DNA of 64,000 nucleotides from contig CANFHM010000006.1 in assembly GCA_947446975.1 (NCBI GenBank), positions 1 through 64,000 of the forward strand, read 5' to 3'. This document shows positions 7,873 through 16,176 of this stretch, one piece after another. Position numbers and translations under genes: made by a program. Numbering within the stretch: the first letter of the stretch is position 1; every line of letters begins with the position of its first letter. This stretch comes from Microthrixaceae bacterium (GTDB lineage: Bacteria; Actinomycetota; Acidimicrobiia; Acidimicrobiales; Acidimicrobilacustridaceae). A model generated the notes under the pieces. The model saw nothing but the letters and a program-made list of their open reading frames with translations, searched no databases and was not told the origin of the DNA.

Positions 7873-9014
7873 GCGCTGCTGCCGCCGCCCTCGAGGGCGC
7901 GCAGGCTCGGTCGATGGCCATGGGCGAGCAGCCCTTCCACCAGCCGTGGTCCGTTCGCCTCCTCGACAAGCAGGATGAGCACACCCTCGTCACCCTCGAC
8001 CGAGTGGGCGATCTCGATGTCCACGATGCTCACATCCAGATGGGCGGCGAGCGTGGTGATCCGGGCGAGCGCGCCCTTCTCGTCGGGGATCGGCACCCGG
8101 ATCTCGGAGAGCTCCTCAGCCGTGGCGAAACGGGCGGGAAGGGCCACCCGCGCCGCACGGGCCCGCTCCAGCAGGGCGAGGAGCCGCTGTCGGTCGTCGG
8201 TCGCGATGATCGAGCGAACCTCGGTGAGCCCGTCGATCAGCGCATCGAGCTGCGCGGTGATGGCAGGAGCGTTCTCCGAGCAGATATCGGGCCAGATCGT
8301 GGGCGAACCGGCGGCGATGCGGGTCATGTCGCGGAAACCACCAGCTGCGAGGCGCAGCAGACCCCGGTGCTCATCGGAGGCTGATGCCGCCAGGCCCATG
8401 AGGCTCGCAGCGGTGAGATGCGGGACGTGGGAGACCACCGCGACCATGGCGTCATGTTCCTCGGGAGGCAGGAAGACGGTCTCCGCGCCGAATGAGGACA
8501 CGATCGAGCGGACCCGGGCCAATGCGTCGTTGTCGCTGGTCGGGACGGGGGTCAGCACCCAGGTGCGGCCCTCGAAGAGATCGGCTCTGGCCCCGGCGAC
8601 CCCCTCGAGTTCGCTACCGGCCATCGGATGGCCACCGATGTAGCGGGGATCGGCCATCAGTTCGATCATGGAGGACTTCACGCTGCCGGCATCGGTGACG
8701 AGCCCGGTGGTGTCGGCGAGGGCCCCGGCGATCTCGGCGGCGATGACCCCGACCGGAGTGGCGATGAACGTGATGTCCACCGAGTGGACAGCACCGTCAG
8801 GGGCCACGGCGTCGATCACTTCGAGGTCGAGGGCGGACCGCAGGGTGGCATCCGACCGATCACGGCCGAGCACGACCCATCCGGCACGCCGGAGTGCCAG
8901 GGCGATCGAGCCGCCCATGAGTCCGACACCGATGACGAGCGCAGTGCCGGCCGAGCCCGCGGCGGACGTCGACGGCGCCTCCCCCGGGCCGGAACCTGGC
9001 TGCAGATCCGACAT
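7869..9014 (-). CDS. tyrA: Prephenate dehydrogenase with C-terminal ACT domain
   Basis: Oxidatively decarboxylates prephenate in tyrosine synthesis. The NAD(P)-binding loop GVGLMGGS is at residues 29-36 after an N-terminal 25-residue low-complexity tail, and GGHPMAGSE is the family signature in the middle. Residues from about 310 (IRVPIPDEKGALARIT) form an ACT domain, probably for feedback by an aromatic amino acid. 381 residues. The aroH stop is 3 bp upstream and the aroA start overlaps its stop. It could instead be specific for arogenate; sequence alone does not settle this. Confidence 0.93.
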   Translation of the reverse strand: MSDLQPGSGPGEAPSTSAAGSAGTALVIGVGLMGGSIALALRRAGWVVLGRDRSDATLRSALDLEVIDAVAPDGAVHSVDITFIATPVGVIAAEIAGALADTTGLVTDAGSVKSSMIELMADPRYIGGHPMAGSELEGVAGARADLFEGRTWVLTPVPTSDNDALARVRSIVSSFGAETVFLPPEEHDAMVAVVSHVPHLTAASLMGLAASASDEHRGLLRLAAGGFRDMTRIAAGSPTIWPDICSENAPAITAQLDALIDGLTEVRSIIATDDRQRLLALLERARAARVALPARFATAEELSEIRVPIPDEKGALARITTLAAHLDVSIVDIEIAHSVEGDEGVLILLVEEANGPRLVEGLLAHGHRPSLRALEGGGSSA

Positions 9015-9017
9015 CGA

Positions 9018-9386
9018 TCAGCCCGGGAGGTCGTCGCGGAGTCCGGCCGCACCCTCGAGATAGACGTGGCGGAGGTCGGCGCGAGCACGATCCGTGGTGA
9101 TGTGCATCATGACGCGGATGCACATCGCGGTGGCGTCGGTGATGTCGAGCTCGCGGGCACAGATCAGCGGCACATCGCCGAAGCCGGCATGCCGGGCCGC
9201 GGTCGCCGGGAACGCGGCGTGGAGGTCGTCGGTGGCGGTGAACAGCACACTGATGATGTCCTCATGATCGACACCGTTGCGTTCGACCATCTCGGTGAGC
9301 AGCGCGACCGTCCGCTGCTGGATCTGTTCGACGGTGTCGGCATCGACGGTGGTGGCACCCCGCAGGGCACGGACTGAGGCGTTCAC
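9018..9386 (-). CDS. aroH: Chorismate mutase, AroH type
   Basis: A 122-residue monofunctional chorismate mutase of the trimeric AroH class, very close in pattern to the Bacillus subtilis enzyme: VRALRGATTV at the N-terminus, LLTEMVERN, SVLFTATDDLHAAFPA, CIRVMMHI and RHVYLEGA. It turns chorismate into prephenate, the substrate of the next gene, tyrA. I chose the GTG at 9386 because the conserved RGATTV begins seven residues later and no ATG gives a sensible start. It follows the pseudouridine synthase gene by 11 bp. Confidence 0.95.
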   Translation of the reverse strand: MNASVRALRGATTVDADTVEQIQQRTVALLTEMVERNGVDHEDIISVLFTATDDLHAAFPATAARHAGFGDVPLICARELDITDATAMCIRVMMHITTDRARADLRHVYLEGAAGLRDDLPG

Positions 9387-9397
9387 GGATATCGATA

Positions 9398-10189
9398 CTA
9401 GGGGCGCGGGCGCCGCTGGCCGGGGCGAGCGGCCGACTGGTCGCTGGCTGCGGTCTCCAGCGCCCGCAGCTCGCCGGCGGTGAGCTCGCGCCAGTGTCCC
9501 GGCTTCAAGCGTCGGTCGGCGAGCGGGCCGATACGGGCCCTGACGAGTCGAAGCACCGGATGGCCGATGGCGTCGCACATGCGCCGCACCTGCCGGTTGC
9601 GCCCCTCATGGATGATGAGGCGGATGACCCCGGGGGCCAGCAGCGCCGCCTCGGCGGGCGCGGTCATCCCATCCTCGAGCTCGATGCCCTCCCGGAGACG
9701 ACGGAGTTCGGCTCGCGTGGGGGAACCCTCCACATGTGCGATGTACTCCTTCTCGACACCGAATGACGGATGGGTGAGCCGATGGGTGAGGGCGCCGTCG
9801 TTGGTGAGCAGCAGCAGTCCCTCGGTGTCCATGTCGAGGCGACCCACAGGGAACACCCGAGGCTCATCAGGGACGAGGCCGAGCACCGTCGGACGACCCT
9901 GCGGATCATCGGCGGTGGTGACGACGCCGGCCGGCTTGTTCAGCAGATAGTGCACGAGCCCGGGTTTCACACCCACGGCGACTCCGTCGAGCGCCACCTC
10001 GTCGACCTCGGGATCGACACGACGGCCCAGTTCGGCGATCTCGCCGTTGACCGTGACCCGACCATCGGCGATGAGGTTCTCGCAGACCCGGCGGCTGCCG
10101 AGCCCGACACGGGCGAGGACCTTCTGGAGCCGCTCGCCGTCCTCGAAGGAACTGCTGGTCCCCGCGGCGCCGTCCGTTCCCGGGGTCAA
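9398..10189 (-). CDS. rluB: RsuA/RluB-family rRNA pseudouridine synthase
   Basis: N-terminal S4 RNA-binding domain (about residues 18-80, LQKVLARVGLGSRR) followed by the RsuA/RluB catalytic domain with GRLDMDTEGLLLL at 116-128; Asp119 is the expected catalytic residue. C-terminal EGRNRQVRRM matches the family. In most actinobacteria the single homologue next to scpAB modifies 23S rRNA, hence RluB, but RsuA-like specificity is possible. The start is a TTG at 10189 that overlaps the scpB stop as TTGA; the N-terminal 18 residues are not conserved. 263 residues. Confidence 0.93.
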   Translation of the reverse strand: MTPGTDGAAGTSSSFEDGERLQKVLARVGLGSRRVCENLIADGRVTVNGEIAELGRRVDPEVDEVALDGVAVGVKPGLVHYLLNKPAGVVTTADDPQGRPTVLGLVPDEPRVFPVGRLDMDTEGLLLLTNDGALTHRLTHPSFGVEKEYIAHVEGSPTRAELRRLREGIELEDGMTAPAEAALLAPGVIRLIIHEGRNRQVRRMCDAIGHPVLRLVRARIGPLADRRLKPGHWRELTAGELRALETAASDQSAARPGQRRPRP

Positions 10190-10833
10190 GCGGACTGATC
10201 CCCGTCGAGGAGATCGTCGAGGGTGGGACGAGCATCGACCGAACCGGTCTGCTCGACCGGGGCGACGGTCATGGCATCGACGCGGAGGCCATGCTCGAGG
10301 GCCTCGACGACATCGGCACCGGGGACGAACTCGGCCACGGAGGGGAGATCGCTGATGGAGTTGATCCCGAGGCGCTCGAGGAACTGTGGTGTGGTGCCGA
10401 ACAGGACCGCCTGCCCCGGACCGGGATCCCGGGCGACCTCACCGATGTAGCCCCGCTGCTCGAGGGTGCGCACGACACTGTCGACGCTCACGCCCCGGAT
10501 GGCGGCGATCTGGGCACGACTCAACGGCTGCTTGTAGGCCACGATGGCCAGTGTCTCGAGCGCCGCGGCCGAGAGCTTGGCCGACTGACCCTCCAGCACG
10601 AACCGTTCGACATACGGGGCCATCGCCGGATGACTCTGGAATCGCCATCCACCGGCGACATGTGCCAGCTGGAACCCGCGCTCCTGTTCGGCGTACTCGG
10701 CGGCGAGTTCGGTCAGCTGGGACTCGACCTCGGCGACGCTCAGGTCGGTGAGCTGCGCCAGCAGCTGAGGCTCCAGCGGGGAGTCCGTGACCATGATGAT
10801 CGCCTCGAGGGCACGACGGGATTCTGCGGACAT
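10186..10833 (-). CDS. scpB: Segregation and condensation protein B
   Basis: Winged-helix subunit of the SMC-ScpAB condensin. Recognised by the N-terminal LEAIIMVTDSPLEPQLLAQL helix region and the strongly conserved LAIVAYKQPLSRAQI-IRG-V segment near residues 98-118, with FGTTPQFLERLG further on. 215 residues. It is 7 bp downstream of scpA and overlaps the following rluB start. scpA-scpB-rluB is a standard bacterial order. I placed the start at the ATG at 10833; longer frames run into scpA. Confidence 0.95.
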   Translation of the reverse strand: MSAESRRALEAIIMVTDSPLEPQLLAQLTDLSVAEVESQLTELAAEYAEQERGFQLAHVAGGWRFQSHPAMAPYVERFVLEGQSAKLSAAALETLAIVAYKQPLSRAQIAAIRGVSVDSVVRTLEQRGYIGEVARDPGPGQAVLFGTTPQFLERLGINSISDLPSVAEFVPGADVVEALEHGLRVDAMTVAPVEQTGSVDARPTLDDLLDGDQSA

Positions 10834-10840
10834 GCGGGCC

Positions 10841-11620
10841 TCAGCCTTCGTAGGTGTCGATGCCGGCGAGATCGGCCACACCGAGCGCCGGTGAACCGAT
10901 CCAGATGATCTCGATGTCGCCGAACGCGGCGGGCTGATCGAGTTCGACGAACCCCTGCTTGAACAGTTCGAGCACGGCGAGGAATCGCACCACGATCTCG
11001 AGCCGTTCGACGAGTGTGTCGGTGAGACGTCGGAACGTGACCCGCCCGACCCGCGGGAGCTCGTCGATGAGCTCCTCGACGGCATCGGTGACGCTCACCC
11101 GGATGCTGTGGATGTGATCGATGCTCACGACCGGCTTGGGCTTCGGGGTGGTGGCGCGGACGAACGCGTTCCTGATGTCGTCCACATCGATGCCCTCGAG
11201 CAGGTCCGGGGCGATCTCCATGAACTGCTCCTCGAGCCCGGCGGTGCGGGGCGAGGAGAGCGAGGCCGAGTCGAGCAACGCACCGATGACCTGGGCGGCA
11301 TCCTTGAAGGTCTTGCAGTCGAGGAGTCGGGCGATGAGGAGATCGCGTTCCTCCCACAGGGAGAACTCGTCATCGATGTCGACGTCGAGATCCTCGGGGA
11401 GCAGGCGCTTGCACTTGAGTTCGACGAGTGTGGCGGCGATGAGCAGGAACTCGGTGGTGATCTCGAGATCGAGCACCTCCATGCGCTCGATCTCGACCAG
11501 ATAGGCATCGACGATACTGGCGAGGGAGACCTCGTACAGGTCGACCTGCTCCCGCAGGATCAGATGGAGAAGGAGATCGAACGGTCCATCGAAGACCGAT
11601 GTCTGAACCTCGTAGGGCAT
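10841..11620 (-). CDS. scpA: Segregation and condensation protein A
   Basis: Kleisin subunit that bridges the SMC heads. Begins with the typical FDGPFDLLLHLI (residues 10-21), followed by VDLYEVSLASIVDAY and the TTEFLLIAATLVELKCKRLLP segment. The C-terminal half carries the winged helix with RFLAVLELFKQGFVELDQ. 259 residues. I placed the start at the ATG at 11620, just before the conserved region. The first gene of the scpA-to-der run; trpS diverges 110 bp upstream, so the shared gap 11621-11730 should hold both promoters. Confidence 0.95.
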   Translation of the reverse strand: MPYEVQTSVFDGPFDLLLHLILREQVDLYEVSLASIVDAYLVEIERMEVLDLEITTEFLLIAATLVELKCKRLLPEDLDVDIDDEFSLWEERDLLIARLLDCKTFKDAAQVIGALLDSASLSSPRTAGLEEQFMEIAPDLLEGIDVDDIRNAFVRATTPKPKPVVSIDHIHSIRVSVTDAVEELIDELPRVGRVTFRRLTDTLVERLEIVVRFLAVLELFKQGFVELDQPAAFGDIEIIWIGSPALGVADLAGIDTYEG

Positions 11621-11730
11621 CGCGCAGACGTTAGGCGACGTCGGCCCCCGGACGCGCCACGACACGCCCCTCGACGAGCCCGCCCACCGATTCACGGCGA
11701 CTGTGCCGCCTCCCCCTAGCATCGGCGCCC

Positions 11731-12720
11731 ATGACACGCGTCTTCTCGGGCATCAAACCCACCGGCCCGGTCCAGCTCGGCAATCTCCTCGGCGCACTCC
11801 GCCACTGGGTCGCCGATCAGGATGAGGCCGACACCATCTTCTGCGTGGTCGACCTGCATGCGCTCACCGTCCAGCAGGACCCGACCGAACTCCGCTCCCG
11901 CACGCTCGAGCTCGCCCAGCTCCTGCTCGCCATCGGGATCGACCCCGAGCGCTCCACGCTCTTCGTCCAGAGCCATGTCCCCGAGCACACCGAGCTCTCA
12001 TGGATCCTGGAATGCACCGCTGCATTCGGTGAACTGCGACGCATGACCCAGTTCAAGGACAAGAGCACCGATGCCGAGTTCGTGTCCGCCGGCCTGTTCA
12101 CCTACCCCGCCCTCATGGCCGCCGACATCCTGCTCTACGACACAGATCGGGTGCCGGTCGGTGATGATCAGCGTCAGCATCTCGAACTGGCCCGGGATCT
12201 CGCCGTCCGCTTCAACCACCACTACGGCGATACGTTCATCGTGCCCGAAGCGGCCATCGCGAAGATCGGCGCCCGGGTGATGGACCTCCAGCATCCGACC
12301 CGCAAGATGTCGAAGTCGGAGGACTCCCCACAGGGGACGATCCTCGTGCTCGAGGACCTCAGCGCTGTGGCGAAGAAGATCAAGCGGGCCGTCACCGACA
12401 ACGACACTGACGTCCGGTTCGATCCCAGCGACAAGCCCGGCGTCTCGAACCTGCTGTCGATCCTGTCGGCGTGCACCGGCGAGGCCCCCGAGTCACTCGC
12501 CGGGCAGTACTCGCGCTACGGCGACCTGAAGACCGCCACGGCCGAGGCCGTCGTCGAGACACTCCGCCCCATCCAGGAGCGCTACGCCGAGTACAACGCC
12601 GATCCCGCCGGCACGGCGGCGATCCTCGCCAGCGGTGCCGCGAGGGCCCGCGAGATCGCCGGACCCGTGCTCGCACGGGCCCGGACGAACCTCGGTCTTC
12701 TCGAACCCGGTCGGGGCTGA
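11731..12720 (+). CDS. trpS: Tryptophanyl-tRNA synthetase
   Basis: Class I aminoacyl-tRNA synthetase charging tRNA-Trp. The HIGH-equivalent motif is TGPVQLGNLLG (residues 11-21), the family GDDQRQHLELARD is at 144-156 and KMSKS is at 192-196. 329 residues is the normal bacterial length. Divergent from scpA. A weak hairpin at 12731-12750 separates it from the convergent unknown gene. Confidence 0.97.
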   Translation: MTRVFSGIKPTGPVQLGNLLGALRHWVADQDEADTIFCVVDLHALTVQQDPTELRSRTLELAQLLLAIGIDPERSTLFVQSHVPEHTELSWILECTAAFGELRRMTQFKDKSTDAEFVSAGLFTYPALMAADILLYDTDRVPVGDDQRQHLELARDLAVRFNHHYGDTFIVPEAAIAKIGARVMDLQHPTRKMSKSEDSPQGTILVLEDLSAVAKKIKRAVTDNDTDVRFDPSDKPGVSNLLSILSACTGEAPESLAGQYSRYGDLKTATAEAVVETLRPIQERYAEYNADPAGTAAILASGAARAREIAGPVLARARTNLGLLEPGRG

Positions 12721-12730
12721 ACCGGATCGC

Positions 12731-12750
12731 GGTGTCGCTACGGCGCCACC
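12731..12750. terminator. Possible bidirectional terminator hairpin
   Basis: An 8-bp stem with one mismatch (12731-12738 with 12743-12750) closed by a UACG tetraloop on the plus strand, a stable UNCG type. It lies between convergent trpS and the gene at 12738 and includes that gene's stop codon. Confidence 0.4.
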
Positions 12751-13859
12751 GAGGTGAAGTCGGCGAAGCCGGAGGGCGTATGACGCCCTGCACTGGAATG
12801 CTCGAAGAGTCCCCAGCCCTCGGCGCCGTTCACCCGGGCACGACCCACATGGTCGAGGATGCTGTAGTGGGTGGCGATCAGGTTGGCCGGATCGTTGAGG
12901 TCGTAGGTCGCACCCTCGACCCAGTCACGACCGCGCCACACGCCGTGGGTCCACTGCGGATCCGGGCCGTAGCCACAGCCGGCCGAGAGGGCGACATGCC
13001 CGAGGCAGTCGATCTCCACGACGAGCGGGGTGCCATCGGGTTCATGGGCGGTGATGGTGGCGCTGTGCGGGATGCGCGTGCCCGAGATGTAGTTGATGTC
13101 GTAGCGCGGATAGCCCAGCGGCTCGACCCCGCGAGGATCACCCGCGGGCCAGACCCGGAGAGCGTCGTTGAGCGTGCGATGGCCGTCGGCATCCTCCTGG
13201 GCGATGAAGATCAGCGCGAACTCCTCGAAACGCAGCGGCACGTACACCCAGTGGAACCCGCCATCAGCCGGGCGTTCCTGTGCGAAGCGGGCCTCGGGTT
13301 CGGGCTCACCCACCGGGCGGATGCCCCAGGAACGATCGCGGGTGCCGACCCACGTGTCGGGGCTGACGATGAACTCGTCATCGTGGACCTTCAGGACCCC
13401 CTCCCAGGTGCCGACCTGGGCGAATCGCTGTGCGTCGAGCATGACCTTCGCACCGTTGCGCAGCAGATGCGGTGATTCGTCGACCGCCGGGAACGATCCG
13501 CGCCAGTGGAGGTCGAAGGAGATGCCCCACTGCTCGCCCTCGCACACCAGGCGCAGCTCATGCAGCGGGTCGATGACCTCGATGCGATAGGGACCGACCT
13601 TCTGGTTCATCCGATCCGGTCCGAGCGCGTCGCTCATCCGGATGGTGTGCTGGAGATCACCGCGACGAACGCACGCGAAGGCGTCGGTCACCCCGAGGTT
13701 CGGATACTGGCCGAGACCGGTGATGAGGAACACCTCACCACTGCGGTCATGGGCGTTGAGATAGCAGCGGTCGTAGAAGTTCCGGTCGCTCGAGGCTGCG
13801 TACGCGAGTGAGTACGGGGCCTGATGGAGCGGGTACTCGTCGGCCGGGATCGGCGGCAT
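12738..13859 (-). CDS. Conserved protein of unknown function (lipocalin-like two-domain actinobacterial family)
   Basis: 373 residues, no signal peptide, no membrane segment. The body is rich in Trp, Asp and beta-strand-like stretches (FLITGLGQYPNLGV, WGISFDLHWRGSF, GFHWVYVPLRF, PRYDINYISGTRIPHS). The pattern reminds me of the paired beta-barrel proteins of unknown function common in mycobacteria and related actinobacteria, often near lipid or steroid genes and distantly like hydroxyneurosporene dehydratase. I cannot assign a reaction. The ATG at 13859 starts the conserved part; a longer GTG frame upstream looks non-coding. Stands alone between trpS and tRNA-Val. Confidence 0.7.
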   Translation of the reverse strand: MPPIPADEYPLHQAPYSLAYAASSDRNFYDRCYLNAHDRSGEVFLITGLGQYPNLGVTDAFACVRRGDLQHTIRMSDALGPDRMNQKVGPYRIEVIDPLHELRLVCEGEQWGISFDLHWRGSFPAVDESPHLLRNGAKVMLDAQRFAQVGTWEGVLKVHDDEFIVSPDTWVGTRDRSWGIRPVGEPEPEARFAQERPADGGFHWVYVPLRFEEFALIFIAQEDADGHRTLNDALRVWPAGDPRGVEPLGYPRYDINYISGTRIPHSATITAHEPDGTPLVVEIDCLGHVALSAGCGYGPDPQWTHGVWRGRDWVEGATYDLNDPANLIATHYSILDHVGRARVNGAEGWGLFEHSSAGRHTPSGFADFTSVAP

Positions 13860-13975
13860 GGTTGTTCTCCCCCTGGATCGCGTGCGCATCCACGCACGAC
13901 TCGATCCCGGAACCTTAGGAGATGGGCATGGAACCCCGGACACGACCACGAGCACTCGACGGGCCGGTTCGACAC

Positions 13976-14005
13976 TTGGGAGCCGTCCGCGGCTCCGGCT
14001 AGTGT
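13976..14005 (+). promoter_or_regulatory. Candidate promoter of tRNA-Val
   Basis: TTGGGA at 13976-13981 and TAGTGT at 14000-14005 with an 18-bp spacer, 10 bp before the mature tRNA 5' end. Fits a housekeeping sigma-70 promoter; based on pattern only. Confidence 0.4.
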
Positions 14006-14015
14006 TCAGCGCCTC

Positions 14016-14092
14016 GGGCGATTAGCTCAGTTGGCTAGAGCACTGCCTTCACACGGCAGGGGTCGCTGGTTCGAGTCCAGTATCGCCCACCA
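14016..14092 (+). tRNA. tRNA-Val (anticodon CAC)
   Basis: 77 nt with a perfect 7-bp acceptor stem GGGCGAT/ATCGCCC, D-arm AGCTCAGTTGGCTAGAGC, anticodon stem CTGCC/GGCAG with loop TTCACAC (anticodon CAC, reading GUG), TTCGAGT T-loop, discriminator A and an encoded CCA at 14090-14092. Confidence 0.97.
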
Positions 14093-14100
14093 CCGAGCAG

Positions 14101-14140
14101 CATGAAGAGGGACCGGCCCCATGGCCGGTCCCTCTTCATG
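14101..14140. terminator. Strong hairpin terminator after tRNA-Val
   Basis: Perfect 18-bp inverted repeat (14101-14118 with 14123-14140) with a CCAT loop, 8 bp after the tRNA CCA and 33 bp before the stop of the convergent crotonase gene. It can serve both strands. Confidence 0.85.
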
Positions 14141-14173
14141 TCCCCCTGCTCCGCCCGTCGGCGGCACGGCGTA

Positions 14174-15010
14174 TCAGGACTGCTGGGTGCGGTAGTCGCC
14201 GAACTTCCCGTCGCGCTTGGTGAGCGCAGCGGTGAGCCCGCCCTCCTTGTCCTTCTCGGCCATGAACTCGGCGAAGGTCTCGGTCTCGATGGCGAGGGCA
14301 CACAGCTCGGTGCCCTGACGGATGGCCGTCGGGAATCCCATCACCGCCATGCCGCGATGCACCGTGCGCTTGTTGATCTGCAGGATGTCGGAGGGGATGA
14401 GGGCGATGCGCTGGGCGATCTCGAGCACCCGCTGCTCGAGGTCGGCGGCGGGATAGGAACGTGTGGCGAACCCGGCACGCGCCGCCTCCTCACCGGAGAT
14501 GGAATCCCCCGTGAGCATCAGTTCCATCCCGAGACGGGGGCCGAGCAGCCATGCATGCCACTGCATGTCCGGGGTGCCGAAGCGGACCGCCGGATACCCG
14601 ATGCGGGCATCGTCGGCGACGTAGACGAGATCACAGCCGGTGGCCAGCTCGGTCGCCCCGGCGAGGCAGTAACTGTGGATCTGGGCGATCACCGGCTTGG
14701 CGAGATCCCAGATGCTCATCCAGGTCTCGGTGACCTCGCGCGGATAGCTGCCGAGTCCGGATGCCGACTTGTAGGCGGGGGGCTCGTCATCGGTGGCGCC
14801 ACCGGTGAGGTCGTATCCCGCCGAGAAACAGGGCCCGGCACCACGGATGATCGAGACCCGGACATCGAGGTCGTCATCATGGGCACGTAGCGCAGCGATG
14901 ATCTCGCGGCGCATCGTGGCCCCCAGCGGGTTGCGCTTCTCGGGATTGTTGAGCGTGATCCTGCGGACACCGGCTGCCGGCTCGTCGACGATGATCCTCG
15001 TGTACTCCAT
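14174..15010 (-). CDS. Crotonase-family (enoyl-CoA hydratase/isomerase) protein
   Basis: 278 residues with the crotonase fold: ITLNNPEKRNPLG at residues 18-30 and the oxyanion-hole segments FSAGYDL (62-68) and CLAGATEL (115-122). Glu121 aligns with the first catalytic Glu of enoyl-CoA hydratase (Glu144 in rat), but the second Glu (rat Glu164) is replaced by Ala141 in GYPAVRFG. A simple hydratase reaction is therefore doubtful; isomerase, hydrolase or lyase chemistry is possible. It follows hemW by 53 bp on the same strand and is the last gene of the lepA/hrcA-side run, ending at the hairpin after tRNA-Val. Confidence 0.85.
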   Translation of the reverse strand: MEYTRIIVDEPAAGVRRITLNNPEKRNPLGATMRREIIAALRAHDDDLDVRVSIIRGAGPCFSAGYDLTGGATDDEPPAYKSASGLGSYPREVTETWMSIWDLAKPVIAQIHSYCLAGATELATGCDLVYVADDARIGYPAVRFGTPDMQWHAWLLGPRLGMELMLTGDSISGEEAARAGFATRSYPAADLEQRVLEIAQRIALIPSDILQINKRTVHRGMAVMGFPTAIRQGTELCALAIETETFAEFMAEKDKEGGLTAALTKRDGKFGDYRTQQS

Positions 15011-15063
15011 GGTTCCCCCTTGGTCGATGCGCGAATGATGGCAGATCGGGACCCGGGGAAGGA

Positions 15064-16176
15064 TCAGCGGAGTCGGACGGCGACCTCGTTGGCGAGCAGT
15101 CGTCCCTCGAGCGAGAGATGCAGGCGACCATCACGTTCGATGAGCAGCGGACCGAGTTCGTCGCGATCACGGTCGCTCAGCGCCGAGACCGGCACTCCAC
15201 CACTGGTGCGCAGCGCGAGCTGCAGCGCCTCGATGCGACGGGCATCGCCATCGAGCAGTTCCGAGGCGGCCTCGACGGGTTCACCGGCACGCACTGCTGC
15301 GATGTACCGGTCAGGGGTGCGCAGATTCCACCATCGACGGCCCCCGACGTGGGCATGCGCCGCGCACCCGAAGCCGAAGTACTCGCCCTGCTCCCAGTAG
15401 AGGAGGTTGTGCGCGCATTCCTGACCGGGGCCGGCCCAGTTCGAGATCTCGTAGTTCCGCAGGCCAGCTTCCGAGAGCAGTCGATCGGCCAGCAGGTACT
15501 TGTCGGCCTGATCATCGTCGTCGGGATGGCGGGACGGATCCTCCGCGAGCGGCGTGCCGGCCTCGACGGTGAGGGCGTAGGCGCTGACATGATCGGGACC
15601 GAGGGCGATGGCCGCCTCGAGCGTGCGGCTCCACTGATCGAGGGTCTCCCCCGCCCCGCCATAGATCAGATCCAGGTTCAGTCTGGAGATGCCGGCAGCA
15701 CGGGCGGCGTGCACCGCAGCGGAGACCGACGCCGGATCGTGTGTGCGCCCGAGGGCGGCCAGCACCTCGGGGACCATCGACTGCACACCGAAGGAGATCC
15801 GGTTCACCCCGCCGGCCACATAGGTGCGGAACATGGCGAGATCGACGGTGTCGGGATTGCATTCCACCGTGACCTCGACCCCGGGCGCCACCGGGATGGC
15901 ATCGAGGATCCGCACGAGGTCATCGGCCGGGAGCAGAGATGGGGTGCCACCACCGAAGAACACCGAGGTGGCGATCCGGTCCGGATGCGCGGCGAAGGTG
16001 CGGCCGATGTCGGTGATGACGGCGTCGACGTAGTCGCCCATGAGATGGGCCCGGTCGGTCCATGTGGCGAAGGCGCAGTAGTCGCAGCGTCGCGTGCAGA
16101 ACGGGACATGCACGTACACGCCGAACGCTGACGATGCCGCGGCATTCCCGGATGCGCCGAGATCCTCGACACTCAT
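15064..16176 (-). CDS. hemW: Radical SAM heme chaperone HemW
   Basis: Formerly annotated as oxygen-independent coproporphyrinogen III oxidase. The radical SAM motif CTRRCDYC (Cys27, Cys31, Cys34) follows the strand VYVHVPFC, with FFGGGTPSLL downstream, and the HemW-type HNLLYW is present near residue 235. 370 residues. HemW lacks the extra N-terminal cysteine of true HemN and is thought to insert heme into respiratory proteins. It overlaps rsmE by ATGA and belongs to the lepA-hrcA-dnaJ neighbourhood where actinobacteria usually keep it. Confidence 0.94.
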   Translation of the reverse strand: MSVEDLGASGNAAASSAFGVYVHVPFCTRRCDYCAFATWTDRAHLMGDYVDAVITDIGRTFAAHPDRIATSVFFGGGTPSLLPADDLVRILDAIPVAPGVEVTVECNPDTVDLAMFRTYVAGGVNRISFGVQSMVPEVLAALGRTHDPASVSAAVHAARAAGISRLNLDLIYGGAGETLDQWSRTLEAAIALGPDHVSAYALTVEAGTPLAEDPSRHPDDDDQADKYLLADRLLSEAGLRNYEISNWAGPGQECAHNLLYWEQGEYFGFGCAAHAHVGGRRWWNLRTPDRYIAAVRAGEPVEAASELLDGDARRIEALQLALRTSGGVPVSALSDRDRDELGPLLIERDGRLHLSLEGRLLANEVAVRLR

